A DNA stretch of 64,000 bases from Stomoxys calcitrans (taxonomy: Eukaryota; Arthropoda; Insecta; Diptera; Muscidae), in the NCBI RefSeq assembly GCF_963082655.1, contig NC_081553.1:66752951-66816950 (forward strand), written 5' to 3'. Below the pieces are notes generated by a model that saw nothing but the letters and a program-made list of their open reading frames with translations, was not told where the DNA came from and did not search any database. Below are positions 13,401 to 24,200 of the stretch, in pieces; position 1 is the first letter of the stretch, and each line of letters starts with the position of its first letter. The position numbers and the translations under genes were made by a program.

Positions 13401-13719
13401 TTTCATTTGAATCCCATATTGTCCCAAACGGTCCACTTCTATTTTTGGGTAATATTTGTGGGTTAAGGGGGAGGGTCCGTCCCTCTCCCGACATCAACAA
13501 ATTATATAGCCAATGTTTCCTTGCAGACCAACCTACACAATCTGTGAAAATTTCAAGGTAATCGGTTCTGCTGTTTTGAGTCTATACGGAACAAACAAAC
13601 AAACAAACGAACACAAATTGAATTTTATATATAAGATAGGGTCGAAAATGGATATTTCGATGTGTTGCAAACAGAATGACAAAATGAATATACCCCCAAC
13701 CTTCGGTGGTGGGTATAAT
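10484..13719 (+). mobile_element. Family A repeat interrupted by a reversed Helitron
   Basis: The left part (10484-11636) starts AACAAGTAAAAAAGCGTTAA with the hairpin TTTGGCCGGGCCGAA and holds six to seven tandem units. The right tail (about 13640-13719) has GGATATTTCGATGTGTTGCA and CTTCGGTGGTGGGTATAATA. Between them lies the Helitron at 11637-13636. About 150 bases expected before the tail (present in the copy at 8318-9479) are missing. Confidence 0.7.
11637..13636 (-). mobile_element. Helitron-like element, reverse, 3' end missing
   Basis: Read on the minus strand it begins A|TCTTATATATAAAATTCAA just inside 13636 and runs through the same tandem units as the 5155-6723 copy. It stops at the ATATCCGCATTCAG point in 11637-11650, so the last roughly 75 bases with CTAGT are absent. 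The SINE-derived module is at 11650-11850. Confidence 0.7.
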
Positions 13720-14330
13720 AACTTTCTTAAAACATAAGAAATATAGGATTATAAAATGAATATTGAATAATTTCTTTAGGAATTCTATTAAACTCGAAGG
13801 ATACTTCGTTGATATGACAATTATTACTCTGCTTCTCATTGCCCATGGTTGCGTATGAGTATGGAAGCAATTAAAAGTATTCGTTATGTATACGCAACGA
13901 TGCCTTCTGATTCCCAATAGAATAATTCTGGGTATAATTTTATTACTTTGATACGAATAACGAACGAAAAGATCTTTCTTTGAGTGAGTGAAGAGATAAT
14001 GTGTCTTCCATAATTGGGCAGAATTGTGAGTACCTACCAGATCCAGAGAGAATCACCCCATTTGTAACAAATATTGTACCGGGTCCCATGTTTATACGAA
14101 CAAAATTGGACTTTGTTTATTAGAGTGTCCCAAAAGACAAAAAGTGTCTTTTTTTTGTTTTTTTTTTTACTTTTGATCCCAAACAGTAAAATGCGAAATG
14201 TTACTGTGATCCCTTGCCGAAAAGTTGGATATTGTGCTTTTTAAGAAATCCTGTTGAGTATTTTAGATCCTGGGATGAAATTGGTATACAAAGGAAACAT
14301 TGATATGAAAATTATTATAAAAACACAAAC
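13720..14330. other. Unique DNA, no gene seen
   Basis: No open frame with recognisable similarity and no repeat family; a T-rich run is near 14150-14172. Confidence 0.5.
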
Positions 14331-15190
14331 TGTACTCTACTCCACCACTGTGGCTGTTAGCAAATGTATAGTTCGAAACATAAATTCCTGCTGATTCGGC
14401 TTAGTAATGTCCGTCTGTCAGCCTAACCCTTCTATGCCATTTGTCCGTGTGTTGTTTTTTTGTGATTAAGGTGGAGTTCGCACTGGTTACCCAATCATCA
14501 AGAAACTTTCCACGTATCACTTTTTGAGCTCACGGACAAGCGCTATGAATTTTGGTAAAAATAGTTTTAGATTTCGATATAGCTCCCATATAAAGATATA
14601 ATTCTATAATTCAATTTTCAACCGATTTGCACGAAAATTGGTTCGGAATATTTTAATACCCACCTGAAAGCCTGTGTTAAATGTCATAAAAATTGGTTAA
14701 GACTTTGACATAGCTCCCATATGAGATAGTTGCGCTGTAGTGATTGAAGGTTGAAGGAGGCCACCGTAGGGCAGAGGTTAGCATGTCTGCCTATGACGCT
14801 GAACGCCTGGGTTCGAATCCTGGCGAGACCAAAAACAAAATTTCAGCTGTGGTTTTCTCCTCCTAATGCTGGCAACATTTATGAGGTACTATGCCATGTA
14901 AAACTTCTCTCCAAAGAGGTGTCGCACTGCAGCACGCCGTTCGGACTTGGCTATCATTGAGCTTAAACTTGAATCGGACTGCACTCATTGATATGTGAGA
15001 AGTTTGCCGTTGTTGCTTAGTGGAATGTTCATGGGCAAATTTTGCATTTTTTGATTGAAGATTGAAAACTGTAATGGGATCTATGTTCAACTCTGAACCG
15101 ATTTTGATCAAATTTGACGCAGGCTACCAGATGGATGACGTTCCGTACCAATTTTCGTGCAAACCGGTTGAAAATTATAATAACTACGCC
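14331..15190 (-). mobile_element. Family B repeat, partial, carrying a SINE
   Basis: Begins with CTCCACCACTGTGGC and TTCGGCTTAGTAATGTCCGT, as the left ends of the copies at 25278 and 34676 do, then ATAGCTCCCATATAAAG and CCGATTTGCACGAAAATTGG. The SINE at 14756-15051 splits it. The hairpin end is lost. Confidence 0.55.
14756..15051 (+). mobile_element. tRNA-derived SINE, complete, with target-site duplication
   Basis: An RNA polymerase III promoter is visible: an A-box-like TAGGGCAGAGG at 14767-14777 and a perfect B box GGTTCGAATCC at 14810-14820. The body runs to GGGCAAATTTTGCATTTTTT. It is flanked by TGATTGAAGGTTGAA (14741-14755) and TGATTGAAGATTGAA (15052-15066), 14 of 15 matching. Confidence 0.85.
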
Positions 15191-16463
15191 CTTTTAGGTC
15201 TTATATACCATATGATGCACTGAAGTTAATGCTGTATCTAATGCCTCTGGACATTGTGGTTAGACAAATTGCGGCGACCACTGTCGTGAGGCAAAGAGAG
15301 CTTTCTTATTGGTCATGTGGCGGCTACGGACATTGGGATATCCTTGATACAATACCCGATGTTCCAGGAATGTGGATGCGGTTCACCATTGCCTGAGCCC
15401 CTTTTTGATAAAAAAGTTATGTACCACTATTCCTGAGAGAACCGATTGGAAGTACAATATTCCTGGTAACAGAAGGTACTTTGGCTTCTACGAATGGTTC
15501 CAAACTAAACGACCAGTTGGGCTTTGGGGTGTACTCTAAAGCTCTAGAACTGGTCATATCGTAAAGCTTACCCGACCACTGCAGTGTGTATCAAGAGGAG
15601 ATCCTTACAATTAAGGAAGTGGTGGAATGGCCAAGATATAATGTCATAACGACGATTGGCATAAATATCTTCTCAGACAGCCAGCAGCCATTAAATTCCT
15701 ATAGAACGTATTTTTGAACACAAAAACCGCCCTCGACTGTCGCAGATCTCTCCCAACGTGATGGCTGAACAGTTCAAAATTCACTTGTGCTGGGTGTCGG
15801 GCCACAGAGATATCCCAGGGAATTGTAAAGCGGATGAGCTTTCGAGACTAGGAACTATCCTACATATTCCAGGGATACTGGAATCTGTGGGTATGCCTTT
15901 AGCGACATGTAAGCTAAGTTATCAGGACCAGGCCCGAAGGACAACGAATGATATATGGTCACAAAGAGGGGGCTGTGAGCATTCCAAAACTATATGGCCT
16001 AATCTAAACTTGAAGAGATCTACCTCTTTGCTGTCATTGGCTAGAACAGATGTCTCAGTCATTGTGTCCGTCCTGAAAGGTCACTGTCTAATCGGAAAAC
16101 ATGCTGACAGACTGAACTTTTGCAGAAGCTGTGAGGAAATCGAAGAAAAAGAGACTATAGAACACCTTCTGTGTGTGTGTCCCGCACTAGTAGTCAGAGG
16201 AGTTCCGCTTTAGGTTCTCATTTCTTTGAGAAACTGTTTGATTAAGCGGATGTCAACTTCGCAAATTATTGGGCTTTTGAGAACCATTTTGATTTAGCGG
16301 ATGTGAACATTAGCAAGTTGTTGGGTTTTTAAAGCGATCTGAAAGGTTCAATGGTGGAAACTAGAAGGCATCTTTCTTTTTCTCTTCCTGTGGTTTCGCA
16401 ATGAACGAAAACGTCTAAGTGAGTCTAATGGCAGACTGCCTCTTAAACCCAACCTAACCTAAC
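15190..16463 (+). pseudogene. LINE relic: RT C-terminus and RNase H domain
   Basis: Shifting frames give LDIVVRQIAATTVVRQREL and WSCGGYGH (post-RT region), TNGSKLNDQLGFGVYSK (RNase H start) and, in an intact frame at 15758-16213, LCWVSGHRDIPGNCKADELS (RNase H end) with CRSCEEIEEKETIEHLLCVC (a Cys/His knuckle). RNase H after RT points to the R1/LOA/I group of non-LTR elements. Frames and stops show it is dead. It ends near CCTAACCTAACCTTATGGGG. Confidence 0.75.
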
Positions 16464-16540
16464 CTTATGGGGTCTTAGACGAATATTTCGAGACGGAATA
16501 ATTAGATTAGTATACCCCCTTCTAATGGTGGTGGGTATAA
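16464..16540 (+). mobile_element. Family A tail fragment
   Basis: GGTCTTAGACGAATATTTCG and TGGTGGTGGGTATAAAAATT match the distal end of other family A copies. It follows the LINE relic directly. Confidence 0.55.
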
Positions 16541-16603
16541 AAATTATGTGTTGTGGCATGAGTTTCGATCGACTGCTGCAGATCTCTGATGCCCACCAAC
16601 ATG

Positions 16604-16920
16604 CAAATGCAAATTTTTGCAAATTTTGCCCATGAACATTCCACTAAGGAACAGGGCCAAACTTCTCACATATCAATGAGTGCGGTCCGATTCAAATTTA
16701 AGCTCAATGATAAGGGGCCTCCTTTTTATAGCCGAGTCCGAACGGCGTGCCACAGTGCGACACCTCTTTGGAGAGAAGTTTTACATGGCACAGTACCTCA
16801 CAAATGTTCCCAGCATTAGGAGAGGAAAACCACCGCTGAAAATTTTTTCTGATGGTCTCGCCAGGATTCGAACCCAGGCGTTCAGCGTCATAGGCGGACA
16901 TGCTAACCTCTACGCTACGG
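16604..16920 (-). mobile_element. tRNA-derived SINE, reverse, perfect 14-bp target duplication
   Basis: The reverse complement of the same SINE: the B box appears as GGATTCGAACC near 16863-16875, and the distal end as TTTGCCCATGAACATTCC. It is bounded by identical TGCCCACCAACATG at 16590-16603 and 16921-16934. Confidence 0.88.
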
Positions 16921-17029
16921 TGCCCACCAACATGGCTTCCTCTAAAAATGTACCCTTGTTAACTCGGTTTTTATTTGAATTATTTTGTAACAATCAAATT
17001 GGGAATTGATTTTTGCTTATCGGGTATTG

Positions 17030-17700
17030 GTATATAGGGGGGCCTATACCAGGCTGATTGGAATAATACTTGGCACGGATGCTGGAACAGAAGCCTTTGT
17101 GCCAAATTTCAGCCAAATCGGATCTAACTTGAGGCTTCTAGGGGGCTCAAGAAATCAAATCCGGGGATCGGTTTAAATGGGGTCCATACTTGGCACGTAA
17201 TAAGTTAGCGCTAAAAAAAAACAGCCACTGTACAATTTCAACCAAATCGAATAAGAGTTACAATCTCTAGAGCCTCAAGAAGTAAAATCGGTAGATCTGT
17301 TTACATGGGAGCTATTGGCTTGCCCAAAAGGTAATTGCGGATTTTTTAAAAGAAAGTAAATGCATTTTTAATAAAACTTCGAATGAACTTTTATAATTTT
17401 TTTACACTTTTTTTCTGAAGCAAGCTAAAACTAACAGCTGATAACTGACGGAAGAAAGAATGCAATTACAGAGTCACAAGCTGTGAAAAAATTTGTCAAA
17501 GCCGACTATATGAAAAATCCGCAATTACTTTTTGGGCAACCCAATACATCAGGTTATAGGCCGATTCAGACCATACGTGCCACATATCTGTAATGTCATA
17601 GAAAACATAGTATATAACTTCAGCCGAATCGGGTAAGAATTAAGTATAATCGGAAAATCTGGTTATATGGGAGCTATACCTATATATGAACCTATTTTTT
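17030..17700 (+). mobile_element. Family A internal units, split by a MITE
   Basis: Units with CCAAATTTCAGCCAAATCGG, GGGGATCGGTTTAAATGGGG and TATATGGGAGCTATACC. The MITE at 17315-17544 sits in a GGGAGCTA-TACATCAGG target. It ends about 250 bases before the first visible Pde6 exon. Confidence 0.6.
17315..17544 (-). mobile_element. Mariner-type MITE (230 bp)
   Basis: Terminal inverted repeats begin TTGGCTTGCCCAAAA on the left and end TTTTTGGGCAACCCAA on the right, flanked by TA on both sides (17313-17314, 17545-17546). No coding capacity. It is the same family as 20840-21076, in the opposite orientation. Confidence 0.85.
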
Positions 17701-17956
17701 CTCCTTTTCGGCATGGGGTGGTCTTATGTTTATTCTTATCTGTTAACATTTTATCTTTAACCTCCTTAGTAGTCAACTTCCTAACTGTTAGACCATATCT
17801 CATAAGGTATCCACTTAAATGCTCCTATTCGAATTTCCATTTTCATTATCATCAGCTAATATTATCCACCGTATTTTTTTTTCTTTACACATCTTCTTAT
17901 GACACCGTTTTTTATGCATTTCCATTCTTTTCTTCTTTTTTTCCATGTTTTAATAG

Positions 17957-18221
17957 AAAAATCGCTCGTTTTCATCTGCATCGAGTGGCACCTCAATGCT
18001 GGACAATCGACAGCATTTAATGGAACTGGATGAGGGTGAACTCTTTATGGAATTGATACGTGATGTTGCCAACGAATTGGATATTGATGTCCTCTGCCAT
18101 AAAATTCTAGTGAATGTGGGTCTCCTTACACATGCAGATCGTGGTTCTCTGTTCCTGGCCAAAGGACCACCCAACAGTCGATATTTAGTGGCGAAATTGT
18201 TCGATGTTACACAGACTACAC
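17957..18221 (+). CDS. Pde6: Pde6 visible exon 1: start of GAF-A
   Basis: Opens directly after the acceptor TTTTAATAG in phase 0 and ends one base into a codon before donor GTAAGT. It encodes residues 1-88: a Ser-rich stretch ([13 protein letters not shown]), then an acidic helix ([19 protein letters not shown]) and the first GAF-A strand and helix ([31 protein letters not shown]). The ATG at 17996 is internal: the frame is open upstream to the acceptor and family proteins continue N-terminally, so I do not take it as the start. The exon is isolated between a transposon-filled upstream region and a 4.8 kb intron. Confidence 0.88.
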
Positions 18222-21200
18222 GTAAGTTGAAAGAGAAAAACAAGTTTTGCAAAAATGAAATGAAAATGGTGGAATGGAAGAAACCCTAAATGAAATTAAA
18301 ATTAATAGTGAGGCAAACACAATGAATAAGCAATTTCAATTATCAACAGGGCCATCATCGATTGAACTTTATTATTACGAGATGGAAGGGCCAATATTCG
18401 TATGACGCAATATACCTAAAGTGTAATTTATGGATTACAATCCATTAAAGTTTTTTAAATATTGATGGCATTTGGTTTTTTTTCGATTACAACACGTATA
18501 GGTGAAAGTGCATACAAAGTTTTGAAAAATGGCTATGCAAGTCACTAAAAACTAAAACGCTCGTTTTTTATGTTCAAGGTAGACTAAATTGCATTAAAAC
18601 ATTACCAAACATGGTTTTCAACGCAAAAAACTAACAACTGATGTCATTAAAAGCTGTTAAGGCCTTTCATTTGTTATATGGTCAAACTTTATCTCTAAGC
18701 CATTAATCAATAGTTTGTAAAAACAAGTAACAGCGTTTTAAGTTCGGCCGGGCCGAATCTTATATACCCTCCATCATGGATCGCATTTGTCAAGTTCTTA
18801 AGACGGTAACTCTTTATAGGCAAACAAAGGAAAATGGATAAGAATGGATATGCTATTGGAACTTTATCGGCTTATGAACCGAATCAGACCATACTTTGCA
18901 CGACATGGAAGGGCCAATTAGAGGTCAAAGAAACTATGACTGTAGAAATTTCAACCAAATCGGATAAGAATTGCGCCCTATGGGGGCTCAAAAAGTAAAA
19001 TCGGGATATCGGTTTATATAGGAGCTATATCAGGTTAAATACCTATTCAGGCCAGCCAAATCAGGTAAGAATTACGCCCTCTAGAGGCTGTAGAACTGCA
19101 GAGATCGTTTTATGTGGGAGCTATAACGGATTTTGAACCGATTAAGACCATATTTAACATGTATGTTGTAGGTCATAGGAGGAGCCGTCGCACAAAAAGC
19201 CAAATCGGATATAAATTGCGCCCTGTAGAGGCTCAAAAAGTATAAACGGGAGATCGGTTTATATTGGTGCTATAGCAGGTTGTGAACTGATTTGAGCTAT
19301 ACTTGACGCAGATCTTGATGTTCAAATCAAAACACATACACAAAATTTTGCCAATTCGGATAATAATCGCGCCCCCTATAGGCTGAAGAAGTATAATCGG
19401 AAGATCGGTTTATAAGGAAGCTATATCAGGTTATTAACCGCTTTTTACCATACATGGTATAATTGTTGGAAGTTAAAAGTAAAGACTTCATGCAAAATTT
19501 CGGAAATGGGATAAAAATTGCGCACTCTAGTGGCCCCAGAAGTCGAGATCTATGATCAGTTTATATTGCAGCTATCAACTGATTTGGACCAGACTTAGCA
19601 CATTTGTTGGAAGTCATATCCGAACAAGACCTGCAAAATTTTAGCCTAATTGCCAGAACCCAGAGGCTCAGGATCTCAAATCGGGACATCGGGTTGATAT
19701 GGAAGCTATGCCAGGTTATAGACCAATTTGGATCGAACTTGGAACGGTTGTGGGAAGTTGCAACAGAACTTTACGTGCAAAATTTTAGCCAAATCGGAAA
19801 AAAATTGCGGCTTCCATGGTTTCAATATCTTAAATCGTGAGACTGGTTTATATGGGAGCTATATCGGGTTATGTACTGATTTAGATCGTACTGGGTACAG
19901 TTGTTAAAAGTCATAATAGAACACTTTCTGGAAATTTTAGTTAAATCGGACAGAAATTGAACTATATCCAAATCTGAAACGATATAGTCCATTTACAATC
20001 CCAATCGACCTACACAAATAGGAAGTATTTGTGCAAAATTTCAAGCGCCTAGCCTTATTGCTTCGAAAGTTTACAAGTCTTCGACAGACAGATGGACGAA
20101 CAAACGGACAGATAGACAGACGGACAGACGGATAGACAGACAAATAGACATACGGATGAACAGACAGGCAGACAGACGGATAGACCGACGGACAGACAGA
20201 CGGACGGACCGACATACAGACAGATGGACGGACGGACGGATGGATGGATGGACGTACGGATGAATGGACGGACGGATGGATGGATGGACGGGCGGATGAA
20301 TGGACGAATGGATGGACGAATGGATGGACGGACGGATAGATGGATGGGCGAACGGATGGATGGACGGACGGACAGATAGACAAACAGGCAGATAGACGGA
20401 CATGACTAAATCGACTTAAAGTACCATGCCGATCAACAATATACATATTTTGTGGGCTCTTAGACCAATATTTCTATGTGCCACAAACGGAATGACGAAG
20501 TTAGTGTACCCCCATCCCATAGTGGAGGGTAAAAAAATATGCATTGATAAAAGATTTTTCATATTTGCCAAACAAAAAATCCATAAATCTCCATTAAGGA
20601 CTAAGGAACGGGGTGAGCATTTGCTATTTCAAAGAGAGTTATAGCATCAATTAAAGCTTTATGAGCAGTGTTTTTTCTGTTGTCATTAAATCAAAGAGTT
20701 TTTAGAGAAATTTTATTCGTCCAAAAATCCAAAAATATAAAGGCGCAAAAAAAGATATCTATTATAAAACCAGTAAGGAAAGGTAAAAATCGGACGCGGC
20801 CGGTTATATAATACCCTATACCACCGAAAATAGGTACTATTGGGTTGCCCAAAAAGTAATTGCGGATTTTTCATATAGTCGGCGTTGACAAATTTTTTCA
20901 CAGCTTGTGACTCTGTAATTACATTCTTTCTTCTGTCAGTTATCAGCTGTTACTTTTAGCTTGCTTTAGAAAAAAAGTGTAAAAAAAGTATATTTGATTA
21001 AAGTTCATTCTAAGTTTTATTACAAATGCATTTACTTTCTTTTAAAAAATCCACAATTACTTTTTGGGCAACCCAATACTTTCAAAACATGGAACCCATG
21101 TTGAACTTTGGTCAGTTTTTAATTTTGTATACCTATTGAAGGCAGCCGTAGCGCAGAGATTAGCATGTCGCTGAACGCCTGGATTCGCATCCTGGCGAGA

Positions 21201-24200
21201 ACATCATGAACATTTTCAGCGGTGGTTATCCCCTCCTAATACTGGCGACATTTCAGAGGTACTGTACCATTGGTATGGCAACCATGTAAAAACTTCTCCA
21301 CAAAGAGTTGTCGCACTGCGGCTGTAACCTGATAAAGCTCCCAAAAAAAACCGATTTCCCGATTAGTCTTCTACGACTCCCAGAATCTTCTATTTGTGCC
21401 TGATATGGCAACATTTTGGTACGTTAAATACACAATGTCTTCAACTATTTATGGAAATTTTTTACAGAATTCGTGGTGACAAGATTTGGCTCGGCCGAAC
21501 TTAGCACATTTTTATTTGTCTCAATCAGGCATAAGCAGTCTGTAATGTATCGGAGTTTAGTGAAATATTCACAAAAGAGATTTTAATTCCAAATTTAAGC
21601 AAGAATGACAGAAAACTGGTCGTTTGGAGGCAGCTGTCAAAATCCAACCTTACGACCGTGATCAACATAGAAACGACTGGAGATATCGACATTACTCCAT
21701 TGATCGTGGGAAATATTGGAAATTCTTCTTACAAACCAAGAAAATGTGGAGCCTGTTCTCCAACAACCATTCAGCAGCAGCGTACGAAGTTATTGACAGT
21801 CAGTCCTATATAATCGAAATATGCGTGTCTGGAGGTGTTGACAATCGTTCGGGGGCCCACACGCTGAAAGTGTGGTGAGAGACTTGCTTTATTTATTGCT
21901 GTATAGACATATCTTTACTGTTCTTGACGCTTAGTGAGCCCTACACGAAATGTATGTGTGTTATGTTCGGTGCTATTACCGCAATGAAACTTTACAACAT
22001 TGCCGGTTGGTTGTTACACGCTATGTTATAATCCTGACATCAGTCAGCAATATTCGGGTATAACCGCTAGGTTCTAGGAGACTTTAATGGACATTCTCTC
22101 ATACGTAATAACCACAATGGCTTTAGAGCTGCATATTGATGACTCTACGTTTTGTACGGTTAATAAGGACGCGCTTTGCCAAAGTTATGGCTGATTGCAG
22201 CACACATCAGCTGGTTTGCTCAATGATATGTCTTGGCAAACTGATCATTGGGATCTGACCAATTCTGCAAAACTCTTTCCTTTGACTGGAAATCAATAAG
22301 ATAGTCAATGAACATTAGCGAAATTTTCGGCTATTACAATAGAAGCACTATAAAATACGATGGATGCCACCTTAGCGCAGATGTTAGCATGTCCGCCTAT
22401 GACACTGAACGCCCGAATCCTGGCAACAACATCAGAAAAGATTGTTTAGCTGTGGTAATGGCCTCCCAATGCTGGCGACATATGTGGGGTACTATGCCAT
22501 GTTCAAATTTCTCCCCAAATAGATGTCGCACTCCGGCACGCCGTTCGGACTCGACTATAAAAAGATTGACCTTAAAATTGAGAATTGAGACAGCACTGAG
22601 TGATATGTGAGAAGTTCGCCCCTGTTCCCTAATGTTCATGGGCAAATTTGCATAAATTTATCACCATCACAATTTACTGTGGACGAAGTTCCAAATGTGA
22701 TCCGCAGCGCCATGTCGCCCAAGACCTTGGTCCCCGACGCAATCTTTCACAAATGCAGGAGAATTAAGAATTTATCGAGTAAATTTCTCAGGTCATCATC
22801 GATAGGACCCGAGCAGGGGAGACTCGTATAGACCAATTTCCTTCTCTCAGTAGTATTGGAGACTTACTCCTCTCTAAGCTCTTTGGAGAATTTGCATATT
22901 TCGTAAATTGCATAGTACTTTAACTACTTTGCTCGTCATCACTGCACGCTAGACTGTCCCAAGTTTCTCTTCTAAAATCTGGCTTTTAAGCTAAAATCCT
23001 ATTTTTCTCTTTCTCTCATTTCAGCCCTCAAGGATGCTGTCAAAAAAGCTCGCTCCGAAGAGATCATTATACCCTTTGGAGTGGGTATTGCGGGCATGGT
23101 GGCCCAAACGAAAGAGATGATCAACATTAAGGAAGCCTATAAAGATGCTCGTTTTAACTGTGAAATAGATTTAAGGACTGGCTATAAAACCAATACCATA
23201 CTCTCAATGCCCATTTGCAATTATGAGGGCGACATTATTGGAGTAGCCCAGATCATCAATAAAACCAATGGCTCATTGGAATTTGATGAACATGATGTGG
23301 AGATATTTCGCCGTTACCTGACCTTTTGTGGTATTGGCATACAAAATGCTCAATTGTTTGAAATGTCCGTCCAGGAGTATAGGCGCAATCAGATTCTATT
23401 GAATTTGGCACGCAGCATATTCGAGGAGCAGAACAACTTGGAGTGCCTGGTAACGAAAATAATGACCGAGGCCAGAGTTTTGCTGAAATGTGAAAGGTGT
23501 TCAGTGTTTTTGGTGGATTTGGATTGTTGTGAGGCTGTAAGGATAACAAAAAAAAAAAAACTAACGAAAAAGAAAAAAATTCCAAAAAATTTAATTTTGA
23601 CTTTCTTGTTTACAGAGTCATTTAGAGAAAATCATAGAGAAGCCCAATGAAATGCAAAGACGCTTAAGCCGTAGCATATTAAGTAGTGATAGTCTTGAAG
23701 ATAAGGTGGGTTGAGTAAACTTTCAATTCCCCTTTAAGGTTGAATAAAATTCAAAAGTCTTTTTTTTTCTTTTCAGCAAAAAACCAATAACCGTTTTACC
23801 GTTCTCTTTGAACTTGGAGCAGCTAATCAATCGGCCAATATTTCACGACCCTCCGTCAATGATCTGAGCAATTCAACACTGGCTCAAATCGCCCAATTTG
23901 TGGCCACCACCAGCCAAACTGTAAATATATCCGATGTTAGGGAGTGGGTGCAAGAGCATAATCAAATCACCGCCGAAAATGAGATCGACTGCATCAAAGC
24001 CATACTCTGCATGCCTATTGTCAATGCTCAGAAGCGTGTGATTGGCGTTGCCCAGTTGATAAATAAATCCAATGGAGTGCCATTTACCGATTGCGATGCC
24101 TCGATATTCGAGGCATTTGCCATATTTTGTGGTTTAGGTATTCATAATACACAAATGTATGAGAATGCCTGCAAGTTGATGGCCAAGCAAAAAGTCGCTC

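Noticed and set aside
14756..14830. A functional tRNA gene
   Set aside because: The A and B boxes are present, but the sequence does not close a cloverleaf and continues into the SINE body.
17996..18289. ATG at 17996 as the Pde6 start and a single-exon reading
   Set aside because: The frame is open back to a splice acceptor, and the frame beyond 18221 runs past a consensus donor into intron; the spliced reading restores the GAF domain exactly.
19937..20446. Minus-strand frames rich in [13 protein letters not shown] repeats
   Set aside because: By-product of the GACA/GACG/GATG tetranucleotide tract inside a family A element.
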